Positions 1-10,277 of a stretch of 64,000 nt of DNA are shown in pieces. The notes below the pieces were generated by a model. It worked only from the letters and a program-made list of their open reading frames with translations, was not told the origin of the DNA and did no database searches. Position 1 is the first letter of the stretch, and each line of letters begins with the position of its first letter. The translations under genes were made by a program, and so were the position numbers. Origin of the DNA: Monoplex corrugatus (lineage: Eukaryota; Mollusca; Gastropoda; Littorinimorpha; Ranellidae); NCBI GenBank assembly GCA_030674185.1, contig CM060315.1:90219637-90283636 (forward strand), given 5' to 3'.

Positions 1-44
1 ATAAGAGTAATAATAATAATAATAATATTATCATCATCATCAGA

Positions 45-345
45 TGCCCTACTGCATGGCGTTGGCGATCATGGACTTCCATCTGTCTCTATCTCTCATT
101 GCCCCTAGCATCTCCCCCACCCTCCTCGTCCCCAGCCACTCTGCAAGTCCGTCCAGCATTTTCTCCCTGGGTCTACCCGGTGCTCTCCTTCCCTCCAGCT
201 TTCCCGTTGTGACCAGGTGCTCCAAATCCCCCTTCCTCATAAAATGGCCTATAAATGTTGCCTGTCTTTTCCTAATCTTCCTTATGAGTGATCTACTTGT
301 GTCTGCCTCCATCAAGACTGTCTCGTTTGTTTTCTTTGCTGTCCA
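45..345 (-). mobile_element. RTE-like LINE, 3' terminal fragment (copy A)
   Basis: The minus strand encodes the last ~90 residues of an RTE-like ORF2: a block beginning MEADTSRSLIRKIRKRQ, then GHFMRKGDLEHL, then GRPREKMLDGLAEWLG. The same block is present at 35880-36150 (+) and 54668-54960 (-), so this is one family with three copies. The element is 5'-truncated just upstream of the conserved WTAKKTNE segment. Its 3' end is a (GAT)n tail, seen as tcatcatcatcat at the left. It adjoins copy 1 of the segmental duplication. It has no start or catalytic domain and is dead. Confidence 0.85.
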
Positions 346-462
346 TAATAATACTAATAATGATAAATGAAAAAAGGTAAAGGAATGAACAAGACGATTA
401 GAGGGTTGATGAAGAGGTATGCGGTGGACAGAATGTAATTTGTTGTGGTAGTGGTGTGCTTT

Positions 463-645
463 TTATGTATGTATGTGTGTATGAATGTATGTATGTATGT
501 ATATATGTATGTATGTAAGCCTATGTATGTATGCATGTACGTATGTTTTTATGTGTATGTATGTATGTGTGTATGTATGCATGTATGTATGTATGTATGT
601 CTGAGTATGTATGTATGTATGTAGCCTATGTATGCATGCATTTCT
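463..645. repeat. (TATG)n microsatellite, copy 1
   Basis: About 180 bp of TATG units with minor variants. The matching array in copy 2 has expanded to ~3.4 kb and contains LINE pieces. Two interruptions, TAAGCCTA at 516-523 and TAGCCTA at 622-628, sit so that removing agccta or gccta restores perfect TATG phase. Confidence 0.95.
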
Positions 646-879
646 TTTCTTTATTTTATTGGGGTTGGAGAATGGACTATAGCAGCCGTGATGACGGAGA
701 TGATAAATCGTGTTGGTGAGCTGATGTAGGCTTTGTGTAGAATGTTGGAGATGTGGTTGTGTGGGGCGTTGGTGTGGTCTGTTCGCACTAAGGGATTGTA
801 CGTGTTTTTAACTGTTTTCACTGTTTTGATGGCCGGTAGACTGGCTGGAAAAGTTGGGTTGTGTTTTCATCCGTTTCCA

Positions 880-1015
880 TGTGTGTGTGTGTGTGCATGC
901 ATATGTGTACAAATGTGTGTGTATGTATGCATGTATGTGTACGTGTGTGTGTGTATGTGTGTGCATGAATATGCGTATGTATTTGTAGGCATGCATGTGT
1001 GTGTGTGTGTGTGTT
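880..1015. repeat. TG-rich microsatellite
   Basis: Compound (TG)n, (TATG)n and (CATG)n tract. The counterpart in copy 2 is at 38320-38665 and is longer. Apparent proteins rich in Cys/Val or Thr/His here are repeat translations. Confidence 0.9.
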
Positions 1016-1347
1016 TGCGAGAAAGAGGAAAGAAACCCTTTCCAAACCATTTTAAATTTTAAGCCATTGTTAATTTAGCAGAATATTCTTTAAATTCATG
1101 CCTGCATTTCAGTTCAAACTTTCTCCCACACATCATGATGATAATTCTAGTCTTCGTGACAACGCCATAATTTTCTCCCACACATAATGATGGTAGGCCT
1201 AATTCTAGCCTTCGTGACAACGCCGACAGTTTCGTTCTGTGCTGGTGTAAGGGAAACAACTCAGCTTAAATGACAAACTATTCTTGCGTGGGTTGTTCCC
1301 CTTCGTCCAGCAAGTACATCTTGAACACTGCAGTTTTAAATAATGCA

Positions 1348-1472
1348 GGGTGTGTGCGTGTGTGCGTGCGTATGTTTGTGTGAGTGAGAGTGAGAGAGAG
1401 AGAGAGTTTCTCAGTGACTGTGTCTGTATGAATTCATGTGCGTTTCTGTGTGTGTACCTCTGTATCTGTGTT

Positions 1473-1503
<31 letters not shown>
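1348..1503. repeat. TG and GA microsatellite
   Basis: Tracts of tgtgtgcgtg, gagagagag and a terminal run of tg. The copy-2 counterpart (39030-39260) has longer GA and TG runs. Confidence 0.9.
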
Positions 1504-1505
<2 letters not shown>

Positions 1506-1825
1506 TATTTGTTGTTTCACTGTAACCTTGAGAACAAGCATTAGCTGAAATCCATAAATCTTGAAGTGAAGCAAAGATAATGGTAGACCGACATAAAAAG
1601 TAAAAAGAATCTAATGTAAAAACTGGTTGTTGAGAAAGTCCTGTTCACACACAAGACTGAATAAATACTGATTCTTGGCATTGTTGTGGTCCTGTGACCT
1701 TATCATCCTGACTTCTACATTTATGAACTTGTGATATCTTGGTCTGTATCTTTAACTTCAATTAGGTAAAGATCCATCCACTGAAAGCTGAGATCATCTT
1801 GTTCACCACTGTTTTGTTTTAATTT

Positions 1826-2662
1826 ATAATGCTACCAATTTTGAAGAACAAGGTCTCCCAACAGTGTAAAAATCGCTACTCACAGTTCCGTAGTTTTCGA
1901 TGGCGTTCTCGCCATCTTCGTCAGCGCTCTAATGCTGTCTGCGTGAATCTCTACTCAGATCTCGCGAACATGGGATGAACCCAGTTCACGAGATCGAATC
2001 AGAGAATGGTACACCGGGGGCAGGGTGTAACGGCCCCGGTCCCTGTTGAGCGGGGGGTTGGTGGCTGCGATGTAGATGGCCTCCTTGACTCCTCGCTGGA
2101 ACCACTTATTTTCTCTGTCCAGGATGTTGACATTGTCCGCACTGAATTGATGTTTTTCGGCGTGTAGGTGAGCTCCTACTGGAGAAGAGTCCCTCTTGTG
2201 TTCTGTTAGTCTCTTCTGAAGGGGGCGTTCAGTTTCACCGACATAATGTTGGTTACAGTCCTGGCAGTCTATTCTGTATATAATGCCAGCTTTGTCGAGT
2301 TTGCTGGTTTTGTCCTTGGGGTGACCAGCTGGCTGCGTATGGTGTTGGAAGGTTTGGAATGTACAGCCACCCCCAGTTTTCTGATCTTTCTGGACAGAGC
2401 GTCACTCACACCTCCTACGTATGGGATGGTGATGTGTCCCTTGCGCTGGTGTTGTTTCACTGGCCGTTGGGATGCGGTGTTGGATTTCCTGCCTCCCGGG
2501 CTGTTCCAGGCCCACTTTTTGTAGCCCGAGATGGTGAGCACTTTTTTCAGGTGGTTTGTCTCCTTGTCTTTTGCCTCTTGGGTACTGCATATGGTGTTAG
2601 CTCTGTGGGTAAGGGTTCGAATCACTCCCAGTTTGTGTTCAAGGGGCTGGTGGCTGTCGAAC
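1826..2662 (-). mobile_element. Penelope-like element, 5'-truncated, with TSD
   Basis: The insertion is bounded by an 11-bp direct repeat, TGTTTTAATTT, at 1815-1825 and 2663-2673. The copy-2 locus near 40875 lacks the insert, so it is an empty site. The minus strand reads the end of the reverse transcriptase, a linker, and a GIY-YIG endonuclease, then about 130 bp of 3' sequence. The element is truncated inside the reverse transcriptase and cannot move on its own. Confidence 0.88.
1955..2662 (-). pseudogene. Penelope-like polyprotein remnant (RT end plus GIY-YIG)
   Basis: Penelope-like elements encode a reverse transcriptase followed by a GIY-YIG endonuclease. Reading the minus strand, the first part (about 2662-2330) carries FDSHQPLEHKLGVIRTLTHR and LKKVLTISGYKKWAW, typical of the RT C-terminus in this group. 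A one-base frameshift near 2330 then moves the frame to HPKDKTSKLDKAGIIYRIDC, followed by CQDCNQHYVGET, TERPLQKRLTEH and SPVGAHLHAEKHQF. These match the GIY-YIG module with its Cys-rich lead and QKRLTEH block. It ends at a TGA at 1955-1957. The N-terminal half of the RT is absent. Strength of call: high for family, certain for inactivation. Confidence 0.88.
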
Positions 2663-3064
2663 TGTTTTAATTTGTTTGTTTTCTTTTTGTACTATACTAA
2701 CCAAAGAGCCTAGGAGTAGGACAATTTTTCACAATGCATGTTGATGTGGATGATAATGATGATGCTATACAGTTCCATTCTGGACTGAGACCATGTGATA
2801 AAGCTGTATTCTACGTTTTCTTTCATGATAGTAATACCTTCTGGTGTCAACTGTACTTGAGAAATAGAGACATTTGAGTAGCACTCTGAGTTACACATCC
2901 ATAGAATGGACAAAACTCGACCATCCCAGTCTTCCAAATAATCCACCAGCACACTGGATAGGAGCTACAATGATTCTGACAACTCTGAATAGATTCAAAC
3001 CCACAACCTTCCAGTCGCTAGTCATGTGCAAACCACATAGCATAGTGACTGGTTTATTGACACT

Positions 3065-3200
3065 TTTTGGTCACACACACACTCTCTCTCTCTCACAGAC
3101 ATGGCCACCCCCCCCCCCCCCACACACACTCTGTCACAGACACAGCCACACACACACACAATGTGACCACATACACACACACACTCCTGTACCATGTTTT
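3065..3200. repeat. CA/CT/C simple repeat tract
   Basis: Contains cacacac, ctctctct and a run of about 15 C. The copy-2 counterpart near 41295-41310 is a short (CA)n, so this is a local expansion. Confidence 0.9.
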
Positions 3201-3414
3201 AATTTCAAAAAGTCGCAACAGTCAAAGGTGTATACTTCGACAAGACGATAAGAAATTAAGACAAATACAAACCGTTGTAATATACAATAAAAAGAAATAT
3301 TACAAACATACAACAACAATAATGAGAATCAAAAAGCAGTGAGAACTGCATTCCATCCACCATTACCTACATTGCCTGGACTTCACAACTGGGTTGGAAA
3401 AACAATCCACAATA

Positions 3415-3936
3415 CAGTGGAAACCATTTATAACAGGACCGGTTATAACAGGAATCCGGATATAACAGGGCTTTTTTCAATCCCCATTTTTTCTTCCTCT
3501 TTGTCTCTATTAAAACTTATCGGCAATAACAGGGAGACAAGAGGGCTCGATCGGTTATAGCAGGGATGCCGAGACGGGCTCTGCAGCAGAAAGGCCTAGG
3601 CCTAGACTCAGCACGCCACGCAGTAGGCCTAGATCTAGATCTAGGCTAGCCTTGGTATACTGTGTACTGTACACTGAAAGAACGCTTCGCAATGCGAGCG
3701 TGATGCGTGCGCAAGCATGTAGGCCTGAGGCCACTGAGTCAGTGACTGACTGCGCCATCATTCAGTTTGTAAGCTTACTGCACACTTACACCAGACCAGA
3801 TCTAGGCCTAGATCTACTGTTTATCAAGAGTTAGTTGATCAGTCCTTATTTCCCTTGATATCTGATATAACAGGGATCTGATATAACAGGGATTATGATT
3901 TGGTCCCATCATCCCTGTTATATCAGGTTTCCACTG
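3415..3936. mobile_element. pogo/Tigger-like MITE, 522 bp, TA target site
   Basis: The left end CAGTGGAAACC and the right end GGTTTCCACTG are inverted repeats, directly flanked by TA at 3413-3414 and 3937-3938. Motifs such as TATAACAGG recur just inside both ends. Copy 2 of the duplication (around 46405) has the same flanks without the insert. There is no transposase. The interior is packed with palindromes (TAGGCCTA, AGATCTAGATCT). Family assignment rests on the CAGTGGAA start and TA duplication, as in pogo/Tigger elements. Confidence 0.8.
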
Positions 3937-4139
3937 TATATATTATAGCTAAATTATAGCAAAAACAAAAATGGAAAAGAAAAGAAACAGGAGACCTTGC
4001 AATCTGAATTTGGAAAAAAAGGGCAAGAAGACAACATAAGAAAAAACCCCAACAGACTTCAGCTCTGAACTGAACCCCCACCCCCAAAAGAAAACACACA
4101 AAAAAACATACTTCTTCTAATCCTTAGGAAATGAGGTAA

Positions 4140-4300
4140 TACAGACCTCACAATTCTCAGGTCAGCTGTTTGAGGGTGGACCTCATTCCTCTCTCAGTCT
4201 CACTGCTTCAGCTTCCCCAACTCTGAACAGGGTTAAGTACCAACTCACAGCTGGGTGGAATGGAAGCCACCCACATAAACTTTCTCCAGCCATGGTTCAA
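4140..4300 (-). repeat. SINE-like dispersed repeat, copy 1
   Basis: On the minus strand it carries CCATTCCACCCAGCTGTG, a tract containing AGCAGTGAGACTGAGAG, and ATGAGGTCCACCCTC. The same order of blocks occurs at 33400-33625 (+) and 46550-46700 (-, the duplicate of this copy). A dispersed short element without coding capacity fits a SINE. No clear A/B box pair is visible, so class is inferred. Confidence 0.6.
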
Positions 4301-4814
4301 CACACGGGCCCTCTGCCTCTACACAAACCAGGTCTAAGAGACTGTAGAACTGAACTTGGACGGAGTGGGGATGGGGGGAAGGAAGAGACAGAAAAAGAAG
4401 AAAGAAGTGAACCTGGGGCAGGGGGTTGGGGGGGGGGGGGTAGAAAAAGAGAGAAAGAGACAGACAGAGAGGCAGATTTAAGAAAACCCAAACAGGAGTT
4501 TTAAAATTGACCTTAGAAAACGACATACTTTTATGGTGACAACGGAATCTGGGAAAACTGCACAAGTCACATTATTACTACTACTACTAATAATAACAAT
4601 AATATTGATAACACCACCACCAACATGCTTAAAATATAGTGAAGCATGGGAAAAAAGAAATCCACAGCTGACTTTATATCAACTCAACTAATAAACAAAA
4701 CAAACAAAGTGACTCATACAACTACAAGACATCACAACATTAAACAACAAGGCAGACTGTGCAACTGAATTAAAAAACAATGAAACAAATCGAAACCCAC
4801 TGACACAGCAGACT
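4301..4814. other. Non-coding tract 3' of F-box copy 1
   Basis: Holds a G-rich run (4428-4440), (CTA)n/(TAA)n stretches and AT-rich sequence that parallels 46700-47186 in copy 2. No gene or polyadenylation signal can be assigned with confidence. Confidence 0.6.
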
Positions 4815-6365
4815 TCACAGTATCCTTGGTTGACATTTAACTTTGAACCAGATGGGTCGGGTCAGCAGGCTGTTGTCTCCAAACTTTGTGACATGCACAT
4901 CAGGGACAGATACACATTTACCCCCAAGACGTGAGTATGTTGCTGTCTTCAGCTTGGACATTAGTTCTTCCTCAGTTTCTGTGTCAGACTTGGGGAAAGT
5001 GATTGATCTCTCCAGAAACTCCAGATCACACCAGTCTCTCAAGGAGACTAGGATGTTGATAGAAGAGCTGCTGATACGTCCATGAAACCACAATCTCTCC
5101 AGCTTTGGACACTGCTTGACTGTATCAATCAGGATGCTATCAAAGTCGGTCTTGCTCTCATCATTCCATGAAAGTTCTCTGAGAGTTTTAGAGTAGGCTG
5201 ACAGTAGTTTCAGCAGCTCTTTCCTAGCACTGTCATTCTCACTGGTATCAGTAAATTTCTCTATTTCGACAAAATGAACTGGGACTATGGATGGCAATGC
5301 TGCTCGAGTTGCTACACAGTTCACATAAGACACTACAATAAGATACACTTTCACATCTGGGAAGGCACTGATCAGCTGAGGCCACTTTGTAATGTCCTCC
5401 TGGAAGTCATTGAAATGGCCATCAATGTAAAACTTTGTAAACTGAGTGTTCATGGATGTGGACAGCGTCTCTAAAAGTAGATCTGTCAGATACAAAGGAT
5501 CTATGTTGAGAATTTGTAAGTTCCGGAATCTTCCAATGCATTCTACCACTTGTGGAATGGCATGGACTCCGATCAGATGTTTTCTGATTTGTTTTGACAG
5601 GTCCCAGCATTAGCTTTTTCAGACTGTCAGTAAAGGGGGCAACCTTAATGCTTCCAAGATAACTGAACCCCCATCACTATATGACCAACTACAAAAATGA
5701 ATGACCAGTTCCTTCAGTCCTTTAATTTTCTCCGACGTCAGACAGTTGCTGATTAACTGACTCGTATCACTCAGCAATGGTTTCCCAGGACACACACTGA
5801 CAGCTCCTTCACAAAGAATGGAAAGATGTGTCAATTTAAAGTTCTTTATAGCTTTATACAGAATCTGGAAAGACTCGTTGCTGAAGCTGAAACCCTGAAG
5901 ATGGTATATCTCAAATTCCATTTTCTGAATCTGATGGCTGTGGGACTGTAGCACGGACATTTCTGTGGAGCTCAATTTTATTTCATCAGTTCTACGCTCG
6001 CAGGTGCGATTTCCCACATGGATGGCCGCGGAACGCCACAGGATGGACTCTGTCTTACAGACATTGTAGACAGTCCAACAGGTCACAGCTAATGCTAGTC
6101 TGTCCCGTTCTTCCAAATTGGACACGATCATGGTCCAAACTAGTTGTGGTAACTGTGAAAAGTCAGGTTCTTGATTTTCAGTTATTGATGATTCCATTAC
6201 ATATTCATCCTGGTTTATATTTGTTACAACATTGTGTTGCCTGCCATTTCTTTCACAACTGTCATTGTCATTTTCACCTCGCACACAACGTCTCTTTCGG
6301 AGAGTTTCCATCTCTGGCACAGAGTCATTATGGCGCTTATTTCCAGGAAGTCGACAGCGTGCCAT
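4815..6365 (-). pseudogene. F-box protein gene, copy 1, frameshifted
   Basis: This is the paralogue of the intact gene at 47187-48740. The in-frame ATG at 6363-6365 matches the start chosen there; longer readings need a non-ATG start and meet a TAG. The F-box (LPQLVWTMIVSNLEERDRL) is preserved. Near 5652 one C is missing relative to copy 2 (aacctt-aatgc versus aaccttcaatgc), giving a premature TGA at 5619-5621 after about 248 codons. A compensating extra base near 5554 restores the frame, so the C-terminal ~245 residues are still recognisable down to 4815. A truncated F-box protein lacking most of the leucine-rich part could still be made, but the pattern is that of a young pseudogene. A genuine assembly or sequencing error at the indels is the main alternative. 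Confidence 0.85.
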
Positions 6366-6469
6366 CTCTGCTTTTGAGATGTCCAGTTTTCCTGTATGAT
6401 GTGTCACACAGCCATCCAGTTGAGCCAAGTCATGGGCCTATGAGATTCTGGTACCTGAAAAGGTAAATC

Positions 6470-7728
6470 AATAAATGAATAAATAAAATAAAGATTTAAT
6501 TATTATATGATTGGAGTATTTCAGTCCATAGGGACTAAGACACTGTGCCGATAGATGGACGACTCCACGGCACACGCCTGAGTATAGTGATATGGAAAAA
6601 CTTCTTTTGGCCATGCAACACATTTCACCTTCACTATGATAGACACACTTACACTTACAGGCAAGTTCTCAAATTCACTGGCCAGCCACAACATTTCAGT
6701 CTTCTCTCCTGATGAAGGCCTTCTGAGGAGACTAAAGGTTTGTGCCTGGCTGAAAGTTTCTTCATCACTTTGAAGGCTAATTCAGAAAACCATCTCTGTG
6801 CTATGATATCATTACTGTTATAGACTTTCAAAAGATGAAAGTTAAAGCAATATACTTATAGAGATTGGATATATATGTGGATGACCACCTGACTGCTTTC
6901 TTATATACTTATAGAGATTGGATATATATGTGGATGACCACCTGAACTGCTTTGGGTATTCAGGGGGAAATAGGCCTTGCATGAGGATTTCAGCAAGTTT
7001 TGAGTCAGCTTTAGTGAGATCTTAACCTGCGCTTTTTTCTGTATTATGATCTCAACTTCCATATGGTCACAGCTAAAAATAGCATAAAACCTGCTGCGCG
7101 CTCTGCTAGAGCTTATTCTCCATACTCTATATATTGCACATTTTGTCATAAAATTAGCATTATGTGAAAGGGAAATAATTCACCTTTGTGCCTGGTTACG
7201 CCTCCCCCTCCCCCCAAAGTATTGATAACTATTCAGGAAATACATTTTTTTCTCATTTGTTTACACCAATATTGGAGTTCATTCCTGTAACACTTGCACA
7301 ATCCTGTGAGAGATCCACCATAATGAGAAAAAGAAACGTTGATATTCAAGACTTGATCAACACTGAATTGAATGCATAAAGCCCTTGCACTTTTACTCTG
7401 GCAAATGGAGTATGCAGGAAGTCAATATGTTCCAAGCAAATTCTGGTAAGAGCACACAATCATTTGTCGTGAAATTATCCTTACATGTAGAAATCATCAA
7501 ATTAGTATTAACTTAGGCAAAACCCATAAAGTAAAAATAACAATTCTCTCAAAAATTAATGTAATTTCATTTGGCTTATCCACAAGAGCGATGTGAGGCT
7601 TACAGTATGCGCAGTCTGCCATGAAACTCAGCTTTTGCTTTCTGTCATGAACACTACATTATGTCCTACGTTTTTCATGCAGACTGACAATTTGGCTTTC
7701 TTGCACTAACCGCTTTTAATTAGTCGTT
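6470..7728. other. 5' flank of F-box copy 1, no further gene
   Basis: Parallels 48840-50030 in copy 2. It holds a short local duplication: ttatagagattggatatata plus atgtggatgaccacctg appears at 6857-6895 and again at 6904-6943. Copy 2 has one unit (49175-49210). No conserved open frame is seen. Confidence 0.6.
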
Positions 7729-7990
7729 TTATTGATACTGCTCTCTGCCTTTTGCACCACGAAACATCAAAAGCTTGTTGCTGAAGCTCAAACCCTGAAG
7801 TCTGTATATCTCACCTCGCACACGTCTCTTTTGCGGAGTAACGTCCCTTTTGGGGAGTAACCATCTCTGGCACAGAGTCATTATGGCGCTTATTTCTAGG
7901 AAGTCGACAGCATGCCATCTTTGCTTTTGAGATGTCCAGTTTTCCTGTATGGACGACTGCACGGCACACGCCTGAGTATAGTGACATGAT
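7729..7990 (-). pseudogene. Scrambled F-box gene fragment (third copy)
   Basis: Three pieces of the F-box locus are joined in their original order. They are the LQGLSFSN segment (compare 5876-5915), the N-terminal coding region around LPKRDVTP and MTLCQRW (compare 6290-6390), and upstream sequence with cacggcacacgcctgagtat (compare 6556-6590). About 370 bp of coding sequence and further upstream sequence are missing between the pieces. The same place in copy 2 (about 50070) lacks the insert entirely. Best explained as a deleted copy of the neighbouring gene inserted into copy 1 after duplication. Confidence 0.7.
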
Positions 7991-8325
7991 GGTCCTTTGC
8001 TTGTTTTTTCATTACATATATTGGCATGTCCCTTGCTGTCCTCTTATAATTGTTATAACCAATAACTTAGCACCAGTTCAGCCTTATTCCTTGATCTTGG
8101 TAACTTACTTCTTCATTTTTATGTTTGTTTTGCCTTGTTTTTGTGGGGACTGATTAGTCTGATTGTGATGATGATGTCTATCTGACTTCTCAATTTATCG
8201 TTTACTACAAGCAGAAAATGTACATTCATCTTTTTACATTATGAATTTAATAACAAAAAAACAAAAACAAAAAAAACCCCTGCATTATTGATGCTTAGTC
8301 CCTGCATGAGCAGGCCTAGTTATTG

Positions 8326-9824
8326 ATGGGTCATTGACCACAAGGTAATTGTTGTATAATTGCACTTGTCCAATTATATATGTGTATATATAATGGTGTA
8401 TGAACAGCTTTAATAAAGTTCTGCAATGCAATTTCATTAAACACTATATAAGTAGGTACCGGCAACCAAAAATTAAACTTGTGAAAAGGTTATTAACACT
8501 TACATTTCTGAAAAGTACAAGAAAAAATAAGCACAATGCAAAAAAAGTAAGTCTCTAGCTGTATTAGGTCCAGAGAAAATGGCAGTTTACGCACGTTTTT
8601 GCCAATTGTGAAATGCAGCAAGTTTGCAGGAATCTAATATTTCCAGAAGTCCTCAGACAGAGAATGTTATTCCTGATTATAATTCTTAACAACATAAACA
8701 ACAGAAAAAAGCAAGCATACAAGCAGATCTGTTCATACATTTACACAGCAGTGCTGCAAACTTCATAAATATACCATTTTGTCAATGTTCAAAATTGCAT
8801 GACAAGCCATTTTTGCACTCCCATTACACAAAAATAAGAAGACAGAATTGGCTAGAGTTCACTTTTTCTCAGAAACAATGTTATTGTATGAAACTTAAAT
8901 TTTTGGGGGCAGCGTAAAGTGACAAACTCATAAGTTATATGGCTTCAAAAATGGCAAAATAGGAAATTTGAACGATGGAAAAAGCACGGTCCATGTACCA
9001 GACCAAATTAGAACGCACATGTGACATATTTCGCTTATTTTTTTATGGATTTCCTTGAAATTTTGCACGTGAATCAAATAGACAGAGAGCTACCAGCAAA
9101 TTGTTTACAAGCTTAGTTATATTGAAGATAAAAGATATTTTGTATGCATTTGCACCCAAGTAATGTGAGGGCCCATGCGTCGGGCCAACTTAAAACAGAC
9201 TTAACTCACATTATGTCTTGATGGAATCTCCTGAAATTTTGTATGTGAATCAAATAAAAGCTACAGCTTCACTCTTTACAGGCAAATGTTGCTAATATAT
9301 ACGAGATTTTAAAAATGTGTATGCGTGCACTGATTTAGTCTGAAACAATGTGATCCACAGATGACTTTGTATCATACTAGCTCAGAAAGACATCCTTCTC
9401 AATAACATAATGAAACTAAAATGTGTAACAGCAGAAGATACATGCCTGGCAATGCAGTATATGACTTACACTTACAGCCATTTCTATACTCATTCCTAAT
9501 GTTTATCAATAAGTTATTTTCATCAGTTATTTCGCAGTAACATGCATCTTCCCATATTCACAGACAAAGAAATTTTCAATGTCTGGTCTATCTACTGAAA
9601 ATCTCTCCACTTCTTTTAAAACTGTCTCAATTTTTGTCTTCAGATTTAGCCCCTGAGGTGACGATTAATCAGTGTTACTAATTTTTGAAACAAAAGCCAT
9701 GTACTCGTCCCGCGACTTATCACACTCAGTTCTCAACAGTTTTAACTGTAGAAGTAGTTTATTAGTGAGTGTCTGCTGTTGAAGTTTTGGTGGCAGTGTT
9801 GTTAATTTCATCCACAAAAAATCA
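8326..9824. other. Intergenic, nothing recognised
   Basis: AT-rich sequence with many stops in all frames. Weak internal similarity exists between 9045-9080 and 9225-9255 (ccttgaaattttg, tgtgaatcaaata), hinting at an old duplication. No gene or mobile element is supported. Confidence 0.5.
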
Positions 9825-10277
9825 TCATTGCCTTGAAAACAAATAGAAATAAAATCCTAATTTTTTCTCAAGTGTTTTCTTTAATTTATGCCAGCTATTA
9901 CTTTTGAGAGTGAAGTACCCACGGCAGGCGAATCGGCCCTTTTCCCTCCTATTTAGTAAGGTGCGCCGCCAGCATCTTGATAGCACTGGCTGAACCCCGC
10001 TTGGCCTCTGACCCCATTTCTCACGTTCCCTAGCCCCTGCAGGCCTTCCGCATTCCTTCTTTGTTCTCACTAGAATTGAGCTCGGTGCCAGAATTTTTCC
10101 CACCACTTTAACTGCTCTTGTTTCAATTGCGCTCTTTCTGTCTGAATGACCGTTAAGCATAGCTTGTAGGGAAAAGTGTGTAGATCAGTTCTGTGGTTAT
10201 TATTTGAAAGGGACAGAATTTGTACCGTGTGATTTGTTTGTATTTCTGTGCTAAGTGTTTTCTTTGATTTTGTTATC

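Larger units (their letters stand above)
366..8325 (+). repeat. Segmental duplication, copy 1
   Basis: This ~8-kb block is collinear with 34563-50585 in the same orientation. Shared landmarks in order are: the tract after 366 (with gatTAGAGGGTTG), the TATG array, 647-870 versus 38060-38310, 1016-1320 versus 38665-39015, 1510-1815 versus 40575-40880, 2673-3060 versus 40890-41290, 3340-3412 versus 46335-46410, the F-box gene, and 6470-8325 versus 48840-50585. Mismatches and small indels are plentiful, so the duplication is not recent. Copy-1-specific insertions are the Penelope fragment, the Tigger-like MITE and an F-box fragment near 7.8 kb. Right boundary is near 8325, where similarity stops after aggcctagttattga. 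Confidence 0.9.

Noticed and set aside
4245..4565. 106-codon minus-strand frame with Leu/Pro-rich translation
   Set aside because: Overlaps the SINE-like repeat and a GA/G-rich tract; the duplicate in copy 2 does not keep the frame open.
9825..10160. 111-codon minus-strand frame upstream of the zinc-binding fragment
   Set aside because: No motif, no supporting paralogue, and composition follows a local GC-rich patch; could be chance.
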